DNA of 64,000 nucleotides. Origin: Pycnopodia helianthoides (lineage: Eukaryota > Echinodermata > Asteroidea > Forcipulatida > Asteriidae). How positions within the stretch are numbered: the first letter of the stretch is position 1; each line of letters begins with the position of its first letter. Positions 43,196-56,129 of this stretch are shown in pieces. Below the pieces are notes generated by a model that was not told the DNA's origin, made no database searches, and saw nothing but the letters and a program-made list of their open reading frames with translations. The stretch is taken from the NCBI GenBank assembly GCA_032158295.1, contig CM063247.1, positions 20,498,875-20,562,874 on the forward strand, in the 5' to 3' direction. Both the position numbers and the translations under genes were made by a program.

Positions 43196-44270
43196 AATTA
43201 AAATAGTATTCCTTATCCTTGATGCAATTATTTAATCTATTAGACAGTAACCTCTAGTAATTGTTGACACAATTTACAATCAACTAAAAAGTATAGGTGG
43301 ATTGCAATAACATCACAAATTTCCCACAATCCTCTCTGACTGGCTAAAGTAACGTTCTTTGAGGTACAACAACGAAGTTGTAATGGAAAACTAAATCCAA
43401 CATGTCGAACGTTGGCTATTCATTGATGATTAAGGGATATGTGACGTCATGTGCAATCCAACCATTGCGTTCTAGCACAATCCAGCAGATGATATTTGCT
43501 GATTTTTTTCTACATTGTACATACCTACCTTAACACTGCCTTAAATAATTAATAAAAGCAAATGTCAAAAGCAATCCATGACTGTAGAATTTAACGGTTC
43601 ATTAGTGAAAACACATTTTTAATCTACTTCAATAAAACAAATTATGTAAATAAGTAGAAATCACAACATATTTTTAAAACACACGTCCAAGAAATAATAA
43701 TAAATTGTTTGAACTTACAGGTTTTGTGGTCTCAAAGAAGAAATTAAAAAATACATTTTCTCAACAAGACATTAATGACTGTTTCACTCTCTCAAAATTA
43801 TTCATGATTGATGAACAGAAAAACTGCTTCAGGTTGTCATTTATAAGATCTGCTGAATCTTATTCTACGTCTTATAAATATTATTCAGTTGTGGTTTCTT
43901 TGCAACAAAAAGGTACGCGTGACTGAGGCCATGCACACACTTTGTGGACATACCTTCCTTTGGAGACCAGTCTGTGTACAGTATCATCCAGGAGTTTGAC
44001 CCAGACATTTTACCTCAAGCCTAGCCCCTGGAGGTGATTCACTCCCTTTACTTCACCCACTGTCACTGAGCTGCCCCTGCAACTCAGTGATTTCTATTAG
44101 AAACTGTAAATAACATAGTGTGCAGTTGAGTGACCTTTTATGTATTTCTAAAAACAGAAAGAATGTAAAATGTCTGTGTAACTATTGTGCACTGTTAAAG
44201 AGTAGATAAGTTCTCTTCTCTTATTCTGGTTCATGCAGCGTTTTTTATCTAAATAATTGTCTGAAATGAC

Positions 44271-44665
44271 TTAAAGACACTGGACACCTTTGGTAATTGT
44301 CAAAGACCAGTCTTCTCACTTTGTGTATCTCAACATTTGCACAAAATAACAAACCTGTGAAAATTTGAACTCAATTGGTCGTCGAAGTTGCGAGATAATA
44401 ATGGAAGAAAAAACACCCTTGTCACACGAAGTTGTGTGCTTTTAGATGCTTGATTGCTTGATTTCGAGACCTCACGCGTGAGGTCTCAAAATCAATTCAA
44501 ATATTTTACTGAGAAATTACTTCTTTTTCAAAAACTACGTTACTTCAGAGAGAGCTGTTTCTCACAATGTTTTATACTATCAACAGCTCTCCATTGCTTG
44601 TTACCAAGTAAGCTTTATGCTAACAATTATTTTGAGTAATTACCAATAGTGTCCAGTGCCTTTAA
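44271..44665. mobile_element. TTAA-flanked MITE (AGACACTGGACAC ends)
   Basis: The element (44275-44661, 387 bp) has inverted ends AGACACTGGACACC and GTGTCCAGTGCCT with TTAA on each side. Inside, gatttcgagacctcacgcgtgaggtctc makes a short palindrome. Its right TTAA (44662-44665) is also the left TTAA of the next element. Confidence 0.88.
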
Positions 44666-45120
44666 AGAGGGGCTCCAAGGTCAAATGAAGTTTTGTGATG
44701 TACTCATTTTCCAATAGATAGTGTCCTCATAAAAGTAGTGGGGGGGGGAATTGACAAATATCTAACCTCATGTTAAAATGACTCTTTCAGAGTGAAATTT
44801 GAAACATGGCGACATCGGACATCAATTTTAAACAAATTGGTCATGTACATTCCAAAGAGGACTTTTTGTGCCAGGCAAAAGGTCAATTGCCGTTTTGATT
44901 GAACATCATTGAAATTCAGGAATGAACTAGCAACCCTCTATGCAAAAATGTAAATACCCCATATTTGAAATGTGACATCATTGAACATTTTTGGATTTCA
45001 ACAAAAATTGCACTTGAAGGGTATCAAACATAGTGGCACACTTCACAATTTTAATGTGAGGTTAGAGACTTGGATGAGTGCATCACAAAACTGAGTTTTG
45101 ACCTTGGAGCCCCTCTTTAA
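44662..45120. mobile_element. TTAA-flanked MITE (AGAGGGGCTCC ends), copy 2
   Basis: The element (44666-45116, 451 bp) has ends AGAGGGGCTCC and GGAGCCCCTCT with TTAA on both sides. It aligns along its length with 24528-24994 (for example ggacatcaattttaaac, tttgaaatgtgac, gaagggtatcaaac). Confidence 0.9.
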
Positions 45121-45254
45121 ACCATTAGACCAATCTATTAAACCTCACCACCACAGCAACTGTCTCGGAATGGCGCCATCATGGGTAATTATAACGCGTC
45201 TCTGCTTTGCGAAGCAGCGCATGCGTAACTGCCAAATGCTCGACACATCAATCA

Positions 45255-45409
45255 ATAGACCCCTCGCATATGACGTCACAAGACCCAAACAGCTCTCTCA
45301 CTCGGGTCAACGAAGACCTATCTTTGGTTAAGAGTTGTGCGCTGTGTGTACTTGCTTGCATGTGTCCATTGTTTGACCTCAGTGATGGCGGCCAATGCAA
45401 GGGGTCTAT
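45255..45409. mobile_element. Foldback MITE with atagacccct ends
   Basis: Inverted ends atagacccctcgcat and atgcaaggggtctat enclose about 125 bases. It is GC-richer than its surroundings, and no coding content was recognised. Confidence 0.65.
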
Positions 45410-45479
45410 CATAAAAATGGCAGCTTGTTTACATTATGGGATTCGATCGTATCTGGCTTTCCTGTGACTTTTAGGCGTG

Positions 45480-48400
45480 CATTCAAGGTTGTGATTGGTG
45501 CATACATATTGTGACACACTTTAATGGATTGGTCCTTTAGCACAGTGCAAACACGTAATAATTTAACCTTTTTTGTGGTAAATGTGACTAACCACATTGT
45601 TTATCTTTATTTTTCTTTCCAAGTACTTTCTGAAATTACTAACAAGACATTTTGTAAATAGTACATGTATAGACTAGATGTACAACGGCTTGTGTGAACA
45701 TTGTACAAGCATACTTTTAGAAAGAATGTATGAAGCTGTTCTGAAGTATATTAAAATTTATTTTATTTTCATCTGCTAAAAGGCATCACCCTATCAAAGC
45801 TGAAAGTTTACCTTCCTCTTAAGAAATCTTATGTAGAAAATCCACAGCCATAATTATGCGCATATTTGTTTTACTTAAAAAAGAATCATAATTATATAAA
45901 TCAAGTACATTGTACACACCCTTGTTTATTTCTAAAGTTTTATTCTAGGGGCACCCAGAACAAATTCAAAAATGTTTTGTCAACTCGTGTTTGTCTTTTT
46001 TTTTCATGTTTGATGTATGTCACCCACACCTTGGCTAAAGGCTAAATTAAATACTGATTGGAATCAAGTCTAACCTTCAAAATACTTTGTCCTCAAAGGT
46101 TAGAGCCTTTGAGGATAAAGTATATTTGTTTAGTAAAACGAAAATTCATCGGCGGCCATTTTGAAATGCACCTTGTGTTAAGAGAATAATATAATGAAAT
46201 AGAAAGATTACTTTTTACTTACTGCAAAATTCCACCTTTTGATATCATTCAAGATATTTATCTTGTTGCGTTTTATTTGATTCAAACTCGTATGAAGAAA
46301 AAAAAGTTCAGGAAGTATCATGTAATTTCTGTGAAAGAGATGTGATACATTGCAAAACTTCTTGAATGATGCTTACAAAAATGCTTCTTTACTTGCATAA
46401 AGGTTCTACACATAGACTGTGGCTCTAAAATGTTGTTATGGAATTTAATCTGGGCCCGATTTCATGGCGTTGCTTACATCTGAATTCTGGGCTCATGTCC
46501 CATAGAATCACCTGCTTTACTTGTTAGGCGCCTTAAGCGCAGAATCCTGTGGTAAGCAACAGCCCAGATTTGTTCCGGGTTTTATCCTTCAAGAGCAATT
46601 TTTAAGGCAGAAATTGATCAGGCTTAAAGAATCTTAGTCTTTTCAAGAATATCAGAGGCAAATCCTTTGAGGGAAATTCAGTCAAAGCATTTAGGACATG
46701 TGATGGCTGACTGCATTTAAATGTTTGTAGAACGAGTTGGTTATAAGCATTTTGTCTAAAGGGCAGTACTCTAGAACTAATTCATGCATGGAAGAATTAC
46801 ACAAATTACATGCTCGAGTGAAACGTTTTGCTAAAATGAAATCTAACATTAACCCTAGCAGTGAAGTGTGTTTAAGATGTGCATTGCTATGCATTTTAAG
46901 GTGTAAAGTACTAATATTTTTTGTGTATTTAAAATTGCAAATAAAAAGACATACACTAGTTCAATGTGTACACAAGTTCAAGGCATACACTAGTTCAAAG
47001 CCGACTTCCCAAACTTCATTTTTGTTATAACGTGAACTTTCACGAAGGTCATTACAAATGCAGTACAACTGGGGCTGATGTAATCAGCCCTGTCATTGCA
47101 CAGTCTGCAAATTTGGCCTCTGGATGCTGCTAGGATTAATCTGCAAATTTTTAAGGAGATTCTTAAATTACTTTCATAAGTGGATGCTAACTCCCCCAAA
47201 AAGCTTCCGAAAAGACTTTAATCAAAATAATTACTCATGTTTGACATTCATGTTTAGAAAACTTAGCTTCTTAAAGGTATTATAACATGATTGGTGGAGC
47301 TGACAAAATAGTCTCAGACAGTCTTCATGTTTTTTTGTGATCAACCATCTACATAAAATAACAAAATTGGGGCTTAATCCGTTATGTGTGTCAAGAGAAA
47401 AAAATGAAAAACCATGCACAATTTTCAGCATGTCAACACATTGTCCTTAATTTTGGTTGTAAACTGAAACCAGCTGTTGCATTGGGTTTTTTGTTTGCTT
47501 TTCAGATGCAGCTTTCTCAAATATGACTTCATTTCAGAGGAAAATAGCTCACAGAAAATTGGTTCTAATATTAAATTAACAGTAAGCTTTCAGACTAAAA
47601 TGGAACAATGTTTTTATCCTTAACAATTCTGTACAAAAATAACAACTTATCTTTATTAAGTAATTAGGTCTCAGTTAATTACCAGATTACTGTAATTACA
47701 CAAAATACTGTAGATTTTAGCTGCACCGCATTTAATGCAATCCTGTTTTTCTTATTAATATCCCTGCAAATTATACCCAAATGTTTGAAATTTATAAATA
47801 CTCATATGCAAAGCATAATAAAAATTAACAATTATATTTGTGTCTATTATATACTTTTTATATGCAACCATTCCCTTGTTGTTATGCTCTTGAAATATTT
47901 ATTATTTTCTATCGAGGCATGGCTAAATATATTCTGGTATATGGGCTTTCATATTGAAGTTGTATTGTACTTGATCGCATAAAAATTGTACCCATGAGTG
48001 TGCAAGTTTAACGATTTTAACATTTTATCTTAAACATTTAAATTTACTAGTTTTTTTTTTAAATAACAAAATGCTGAGTAGTTCACTATAATAATGTAGA
48101 AACTATTGTGAAGCTGTATTTGTATGACTTTTCTCTTCCTTTCCTTTAATTTATTTTGCCTTTTACTTTGCAATGTTTGAATGTTTGTTACACCATTTGT
48201 TTTTCGAAGAGTTGTCAAATTTGAGGCGTCTTCAAATTTGAGGCGTCTTCAAATGATATTTTCTCGACTTTGATAGAATTTCAGATGGAAATGTTCCATG
48301 GGAGGATTGGTTTTGAACTTCATGATAGATGAGCTAATCCATTTTATTTTCAATAATATCTACTTACTAATCCTCTACTTTGTGAAAGATTCTTCATCAT

Positions 48401-48540
48401 TCCTTTTTGTGTGGTATTTGTAATTTGTCCAATTCCCAGTATTTTTGATCATGTAAGGGCGTATTATGAACTAAATTTATGGATGCAAAACAAGGTTGGG
48501 TAGCCCTGGTGGGATGTCAGTCTCCGTTTAACTGCCAATC
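45480..48540. other. Non-coding stretch with small palindromes
   Basis: A hairpin at 46081-46122 pairs aatactttgtcctcaaagg with cctttgaggataaagtat. A gggcccgatttc-type MITE remnant lies at 46451-46566, and a 17-bp unit (ttcaaatttgaggcgtc) is duplicated near 48215-48250. No gene was recognised. Confidence 0.5.
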
Positions 48541-48554
48541 ACTGCCTTGTCAGA

Positions 48555-48699
48555 ATAGACCGTGCAAGTCTCACGCGTATTCAAACATTTTTGGGACCAC
48601 TTTGGTCCCATGTACATTGCTTTAGTGCGTAAAGGAAACAAACTTGCTCACGTTAACAGGTCCCAATGATCAAATATGCGCAAGGCTTGCACAGTCTAT
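48555..48699. mobile_element. Foldback MITE with atagac ends
   Basis: The left end atagaccgtgcaagtct and right end cttgcacagtctat are inverted. One arm of the same family (tagactgtgcatgtctcgc) lies alone at 36950. A second foldback family starts immediately at 48700. Confidence 0.7.
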
Positions 48700-48829
48700 A
48701 GGCAACTATGGCTATGGCTACGGCTGGATCACCACATTATCATGTGAAGAAATGTATGAACACCCTTAGTAACAGTCATGGCCATAGCCAAAACCACCAA
48801 TTTGGATACAGCCCGATTCTGACCAGGGT

Positions 48830-50220
48830 TATAGTTTGGGTAAACCAATTGTATGCCACTGGTTTAGGTTTTGACCTCCTGAAAATTATGTTGGTTTGGA
48901 CATACAGCTCCAAATTCATCAAATCAGGCACAACCTACTGTGGAAGTCTCATGGGTTCTTGATTGTTAGAGTTAAAGACAAATATATCATTATTCGCACA
49001 TTGTTCGCAATGTTCATTAAAATGAGTTTGGTTTTGTTCTTAATTCTCTTGAAGAAAACAGTGAATGGTTGCTCAACTTACAAGCAACTGTTATGTTAAG
49101 CAGAGGGGTTGTACACAATTCTAGTCAAAATCCACAATCATTGCATATTCTTTAAGAACCGGAACCGAGTTCATCCCTTCAAGAGCCCAGACTGGAAATA
49201 ACATTTTGTGTTTGGTTTAAAGCTAATAAGTTTATGGCATGCTTGTTGGTGTTGATTCTCTTCATTGCCCCATGGCGTTCAGCGGGGAGAACGGAGTGGA
49301 GAGCTTTGAGGGGTGTATGTTCAACACTGATGTGATCCCCAGAGTCATTTTTTATGCAGATTTTGAGATCTTGGCTGCTCATAGATCTTACTCAGGGGAG
49401 TTGTACGTGAAGCATTTTTATTTTTTGTATATTGCCGGTTCAGAGCTGTGTAAAGGGTTCTTAAGTATAGTCTTGTTAAAACTTCACTTGGGTTTTTGAT
49501 ACATTAAACTCTTAGCTTTGGCTACTTGGCAGCACATTCAATTAATGAAATTCATCGGTAAAGGGCACATGCCTGTCTTGTTTTTGGGGGGCAGCTGTTG
49601 TTGTAATTTGGTAGGTCATTATATATGCAGCTAGTTCTAAAGCAGTTTAACGTTCAGAATTTGATGTGCAGTGTACACGAAAAGCAATTCTAATCAAACT
49701 CATTCCACACGTGCTAAAAATCATTACTCAAAATGTTGAAACATCCCATGCACTTTGTTGAAACCATTTGTAATACAACCCTCAAAAGTACTTGAATAAA
49801 GTGTCCATTTTGCTTGGAGCTCCAAAATTGTGGTTAGTGAAGTGTACTTAAAAACCTTTGTAGCTCTGAGTTGGGATGGTTCTACTTCACATGTATTTTT
49901 CTCAATAAATATTTTCCTTGCATATTTTGTTTCATAGAATAGTGATGTTTTTCATTGTTTTTGCATAACTTGTGTTTTCGTGAAAAACAACATAAAATAA
50001 ATATTCCTTTTGCAGTACTGATTACATTTGTCTGATGTTTTGTTTTGTTTTTGTTTTAAAACTTTGTCTGCAATTTTCGTTCCAAGCCTCACAAATAAGT
50101 TTTATCGTGATTGATGTAGACAAGTTTCTCACGATTCACATCATGTACTTTTTTTTTATTACAAGTACCTTCTGATGGCTCACTGTTGCCCTGTATTTAA
50201 TATTTGTAATGTCAGGTTAT
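48830..50220. other. Non-coding stretch
   Basis: No gene or element recognised. The slightly GC-richer segment 49260-49330 has an open frame of 86 codons but no domain I can name. Confidence 0.4.
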
Positions 50221-50224
50221 GTAT

Positions 50225-50415
50225 TTAAAGGGGCTGTGTCATCATGATCAAAGCAAGCCTGTGGCTGTATGTGGAATTATGAACTCTTACCCAGTCACTG
50301 CGCACATGAGCCCTCCGTCCTTATCAAGTTACGGATAGTGCGCTTGCGCATGAGAGTTCATAATTCCTTGTACAGCCACAGGCATGCTTTGGTCATGACG
50401 ACACAACCCCTTTAA
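50225..50415. mobile_element. TTAA-flanked palindromic MITE (AGGGGCTGTGTC ends)
   Basis: The element (50229-50411, 183 bp) has ends AGGGGCTGTGTC and GACACAACCCCT between TTAA sites. The arms pair through most of its length (gcctgtggctgta, ggaattatgaactct). A one-ended relative (gacgacagtgcccctttaa) is at 12178-12196. Confidence 0.88.
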
Positions 50416-50802
50416 GCTGTAATTTAGTACCTTTAATGCGTATGCAGCTTCAAAGCTGACTTCCCAAACTTTATTTGGTTTATAACTTGAACTTTGACAA
50501 AGTTTCTTTAAGATAAATACAGTATGAATAGGGCTGATTAAAAAAATTATGCCCTAATGTTTTTTGAGTGGAAACTCACTGTAATTAAGTCCACACCAAT
50601 AAGATCCACAGAGGTATTTAAAGACGTTCGTGATTTGGTTTGATTTTATTTATTTGGCAAACGACAAAGAAAATGCATTCAAATACACACAAAGTTGACA
50701 TAGTTGAGAAAAAAGTGGGAAATTAAGCAAGAAACACAAGAAAACATGCAAGAAAAGAATTGTTTGTGGAGGTTAACAAACAAAATTCATGGACTCATTT
50801 CC

Positions 50803-50961
50803 ATAGATGGATTGCAATACACGTCATTGACCGCCATCTTTGATGTAAAACGATTGAAAAGTGCACGCGCTATGCTCGACTCTCAGCCAATGATAGCTCT
50901 TCATGCGTGCACAATTCATCATTAAGATGGTGGTCAATGACGCGTATTGCAATCCATCTAT
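50803..50961. mobile_element. Foldback MITE with atagatggattgcaat ends, copy 2
   Basis: It is near-identical to 37092-37254, including agccaatgatagctcttca and the terminal inverted repeats, with a few substitutions and small indels. Confidence 0.88.
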
Positions 50962-51497
50962 TGTCCTCTGAAAAAAGGGTCAAAATGGGACATACAAATA
51001 TAGAAAAGGAATTAAATTAAAAAATGCAGAAAATTAGTTAAAAGTTATTAAAATTTCAGTGGATAAAAACATAAAGCCAATAAAAAAGTGGAAAGTAGTA
51101 AAAATTATGTAGGTTTTTTCTACGCCCCTCCCCCCCCCCCTCAAAAAAAGAGACAAAAACAAGTGGGTGATTAAATAACTCATTAAATCACCCCGCCAAC
51201 ACGTTGCATGTGATTTATACTCCACACTTGGGGGCGCTATACACCCAGTCCCACTAGGGTGCACCACATTATAAAATAAACTCAGAAAGCAACCAATGCT
51301 AATGCTGAACATTTAAAAAAATACTTTAATATCTCTCAACCTCTTGAAAACGAATAGTATGTATTTTTGAAAAACTAAAATTCTGATTTTTTTCTTATTT
51401 TATGATAAACAAATTATGCTTAACATGTTGAGAATAAGTCACTGATTTGATATAGAAACAAAAACCTTAAAAATTATTTCAGTATTCAACAAGAGAG

Positions 51498-53220
51498 GGT
51501 TAATTATAGTGGTGAAGCTGTGAAAAGGGAAAGGGGCTTGGAGGGGAGGGCTAAGGGGGGGGGGCAGATTTTGCTTTCCCTCCAACTTTTCTAGCCATGC
51601 GTTAATTTTGAGTTTGAAATGGTGAAAATTAAAAATACAAAGGCCATTTTACTACACTTAATTGTCCTTCGAAGTTTCATTTTACCATGATTTTACCAAG
51701 CTGTTAGGGAGAAAGGGGGTTAAGGGGTGGGCGGGGCGTGGGTGGAGCATTGGGGGCATGTTGCAAAATGTAATTCCTGACAATGGTTACTTGTGGTTAA
51801 TGGGAACAGTCGGACTAGATTTAAGACTAACTTAGCTAGGGTTTGGGCTGAGAGCTAGTGTTCGGGCTGATGGCTAGAGTTTGGGGTGGGGACTAGGGTT
51901 TATTGGCTGATGATTAGGGTTTGGGCTAAGAGCAAGGGTTTGGGCTGATAGCTAGAGTTTGGGGTGGGGGCTAGGGTTTGTTGGCTGATGGTTAGGGTTT
52001 GGGCTGAGAGCAAGGGTTTGGGGTTGGGGCTAGGGTTCGGGGTGGGGGTTATGGGTTTTGGCTGATGGCTAGGATTTTGGGCCAAAAGCTAGGGTTCGGG
52101 GTTGGGGCTAGGGTTTTGGCTGATGGCTAGGGTTTGGGGTGGGGGCTATGGGTTTTGGCAGATGGCTAGGGTTTGGGCTGAGAGCTTTGGTTTGGGCTGA
52201 TGGTTAGGGTTTGATCTAAGAGCTAGGGTTTGGGTTGGGGCTAGGGTTTGGGCTGATAGCTAGGGTTTGCGTGGGGCAAGGGTTTGGGGTGGGGCTAGGG
52301 TTTAGGCTGATGGCTAGGGTTTGGTTAAGGGATGGGCGGGGCGTGGGCGGAGCATAGGGGGCATGTTCCAAAATGTAATTCCAGCAATTTATGGTTAGTT
52401 GTGGTTAATTATAGTGGTGAAGCTGTGAAAAGGGAAAGGGGCTTGGAGGGGAGGGCTAAGGGGGGGGCAGATTTTGCTTTCCCTCCAATTTTTCTAGCCA
52501 TGCATTCATTATGAGTTTGAAATGGTGAAAATAAAAAAATACTAAGGCCATTTTACTACACTTAATTGTCCTTCGAAGTTTCATTTTACCATGATATTAC
52601 CTAGCTGTTAGGGAGAAATGGGGTTAAGGGATGGGCGGGGCATGGGCGGAGCATAGGGGGCATGTTCCAAAATGTAATTCCAGACACTTTATGGTTAGTT
52701 GTTGTTAATAGGAACAATCGGACTAGAGTAAAGACTAACTTAGCTACGGTTTGGGCTGAGAGCTAGGGTTCGGGCTGATGGCTAGGGTTTGGGGTGGGGG
52801 CTATAGGTTCTGGCTGATGGTTAGGGTTTTATGGCTAAGAGCTAGGGTTTGGGCTGATGGTTAGGGTTTGGTCTAAGAGATAGGGTTTGGGTTGGGGGCT
52901 AGGGTTTAGGCTGATGGCTAGGGTTTTGGGTGGGGCTAAGGTTTGGGTGGGGCTAGGGTTTGGGCTGATGGCTAGGGTTTTGGGTGGGGCTAAGGTTTGG
53001 GGTGGGGGCTAGGGTTAAGGCTGATGGCTAGGGTTTTGGGTGGGGCTAAGGTTTGGGTGGGGGCTAGGGTTTGGGCTGATGGCTAGGGTTTTGGGTGGGG
53101 CTAAGGTTTGGGGTGGGGGCTAGGGTTTGGGCTGATGGCTAGGGTTTGGGCTGAGAGCTAGGGTTTGGAGTGGGGGCTAGGGTTTGGGCTGATGGCTAGG
53201 GTTTGGGCTGAAGAACTCAA
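51498..53220. repeat. G-rich satellite with 905-bp higher-order unit
   Basis: Short units of about 20-23 bases built on gggctgatggctagggtttg are arrayed at 51830-52320 and 52740-53210. Each array is preceded by the same 330-base leader, starting ggttaattatagtggtgaag at 51498 and again at 52403, a period of 905. An extra piece of the leader (ttaagggatgggcggggcg) lies at 52325-52402. The plus strand has dense GGG runs. Minus-strand Pro/Gln/Ser frames here are repeat artefacts. Confidence 0.92.
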
Positions 53221-55640
53221 TTAAAAAAGCACATCCAGACTGAAATTCAGTAATTTTGTTGACTAAAACAGTTTTTTTTCTCTTCTGGCACATTAAGTTA
53301 AAAAAACAAAAGGTTTGTTGTTCTGAATACAAAGATGTGTAAGCGGCTGGATGCTCTCTGGTCAGTTTTTCTTCTAGTAATAGTGTGTCAAACATTTTGT
53401 AGTCAGCAAGTTGGCAAACTGTCTTACATATACCCTCCAAAAGAAAATAATGCCCTCTCTATGCCCCTTATTATATTAACCTTGGCATAACGGCTGAATG
53501 ACATGAAATTTACAATATTAAAAAGTTGCTTTTATAATCAAAGCAAATGAAGTAAGAGATCAATATTACAAATTCTTTGTTCTTTGGTTGGCTCACTTAG
53601 TGCAATCTGCATAATACTAGGATTCCTTCATGTACAAATATTCACAGCTATAAAGGTTGGGTATTCAAATGTCTTTGTTGTATTTCTTTAAAATAAATAC
53701 ATGCACACATATTGAACTTGTGTGTGGTTGTGGTGTCCCAGCTCACAAAGTACACACTATAGAGGTGAAACTGTCCCACCTTTTATTGGACCAGCTATGC
53801 AAATGAGAATTAAACTCATAGCCAATCAAACTACAAGGAAATATTGTGTGCTGGGGCAGTAGTGCATAACAATGTAAATTGGTTGCTTGTTCAGTTCAAT
53901 TTATAGGAAATTGTGTGTTTTGCTGTAAGGATATTTTGGGCAGCCTATGATTTGGTCCAGTCAGTCAATCAGATGGTCCCAAATCAGCCAATCACTATTA
54001 GCTAATTACACTTAATTAACCAATCAGCATACTGACTTGAACAATTCAGGCCATTTTGGGGGAACGGGCATTTGTCATTGTCTGTCAATAAAAATGGAAG
54101 TGTACAAAATCTGTGACACTTCTTAGGTTTTTAGGAGGGTTGCATGAACAAAATCAATTTTTACTTGTCTGCAGAAACAGTTGCACATAGGAATTTGCCA
54201 CTTCCTGACAATGCTAAACTTAAACAGGTTACTAGGTTAACCATTTTGTGAAAACACAAAAGTGATACATTACGCTTCTTTAACACCATACCATGGCCTA
54301 TGTGTTTCCAAAGCATAGGTCCATTTGCCACTTTATCTAGTGAATCGTTGTTGATGCTAACTAGTGTAATTAGTGACAATATAATATCTCTAATTTGTCT
54401 AGACAATTTGTGAAAAAGGTTTATAAATGGTTTCAATTTTTGGGACCAATCCACCTTTTGTGAGAACATCAACTTAGTGTCTTGCACTTCTTGCAAACTG
54501 TCCCCCCCCCCCGACATTGTTTCTTTTTTCCCTGTCTGGCAACCCTCCCCTTCCCCAACCCCAAATTTAAAAAATGTTAGTATGCTACTGAACAGGTTTT
54601 AGGCAACCAAACGATTATTAAAGTAATCCCTCAAAATTTACACTAGTGGAGAAGACTCTGCTCTCAACTTCTTTCTTCGTTTTGTTTGGAAAAATGCAAG
54701 TGTACTTTTTCTTCTTTTCAAAATTGTCATTTTACTTTGATAATTTACATCAGTTAGGTAAAACAATCAGAACTGCATTGACAGAAGGATTTGATTGAAA
54801 AGTACGGTCAGTAGCCAGTCAACATAGCCTTTTCTGAACTGAGTACTAGTCATGCTAGTAGTAGTACTACTACTAGGCCAAGACCTTCTTAATAAAGTAC
54901 AATGTACTGGCACTTTGGTGCAAAACCCTACCAAAAACCTTAACACTTTAAAAGTTTAAAACAACTGTCTTCTCATCCAATTGCCTTTTTTTAGTGCATA
55001 CATTTTCAGTTTAACACACCCCAAGTACTCCTGTTGTACAAACAAGACACAACTTAAACTTAGAGACTTCACACACAATGTAGCTCGACAAAATATAAAT
55101 TCATGCTACTACAGTTTACGTAAGCACCCAATATGATAAAATCAGTTCCAAAAAGAACGCATGAATGGAGAACAAAAACAAACATCGAAACAAGGTACTA
55201 GTAGTATACTACTTAACCGCAACTTCGGAACCACAACCTTTGTTTTTCATTATGCTTTCACCACAAAACAATTTACCCTTGTTTATTCTTCGAAATATTG
55301 CAGCAGCTGAAAAACTTTTTGATTCACAAGATATGTTGCCTATCCATGTACAAGCCCCCCCCCTGCAAAAGAAAATCCAAAAACCCAAAACAAAAAATAA
55401 AAGCTTAACAATAAAACTAGGTCAAGTACAGTAGTAAAAATCAAGTTGAATGATGATAGTTTAATTAAAATTATATTTATTGAGTTATTTACAACGAATA
55501 TACAATACATTTTTACAAAAAACAATATTGAATACTTTAATGTTGAATACTTGAGAGATTTAAGACTCCTAATTTTTCATCTGTAACAAATTACAGAATA
55601 CATACAAATCACTTTAGCTAAAATAAAGAAAGAAGTTTTT
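53221..55640. other. Non-coding stretch
   Basis: No gene recognised. A perfect 22-base palindrome of ctagtagtag/ctactactag type lies near 54855-54876. Confidence 0.45.
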
Positions 55641-55659
55641 TAACATTCGTGTTAAAAGT

Positions 55660-55930
55660 TTATCCAAAGAGGGCGCCAGACGGAGACCCTTGCGGCTCAA
55701 CCTCGCTCACCATGTGCAGCGCGCCGTATCGATACATATCGTCACTAACCCCTGGTTATGAGCGACCAGGGCCCAATATTATGAGCGACCAGGACGTGTT
55801 GGAAAAAATGGCAAAGCGAGATCGATCACCCTTGAGAACGAGGCTAGACATGAGCCTGACGCGACGACCAGAGTCCTGCTGCGTGCGCACAATACTGGAG
55901 TAACAACGAGGCGAGCATGTGAACCCAATT
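55660..55930. promoter_or_regulatory. CpG-rich patch, candidate promoter or first exon
   Basis: GC content and CpG density jump (gagggcgccagacgg, gtgcagcgcgccgtatcg, gcgacgaccagag) in otherwise AT-rich DNA. A 15-bp direct repeat, ttatgagcgaccagg, occurs at 55756-55770 and 55779-55793. Open frames exist on both strands (plus to 55903), neither recognised. It could also be part of an unknown element. Confidence 0.25.
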
Positions 55931-56129
55931 AAGGTTGAGGTAAATTTCCATATTTCTTCGTTTTCCACAAATTTTCTTTCTTTTAAATTAATAATAACAT
56001 ATCTTCAGGTATGTTTTGTTCATTGTGTAAACTGCATCTCTTGCACAGATTCTCAGAGTTCAACAAATTATGAGTTTATTGTTTCGTCAGCAGCAGAATT
56101 TTCTTTTTTAAATAATGTCAAAATGTTGT

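Noticed and set aside
51900..52085. Pro/Gln/Ser-rich minus-strand protein
   Set aside because: Translation of the G-rich satellite, with no start context or domain.
51830..53210. Interstitial telomere
   Set aside because: The words tagggttt and ttaggg occur, but the period is 20-23 bases with ggctgatgg spacers, not a pure hexamer array.
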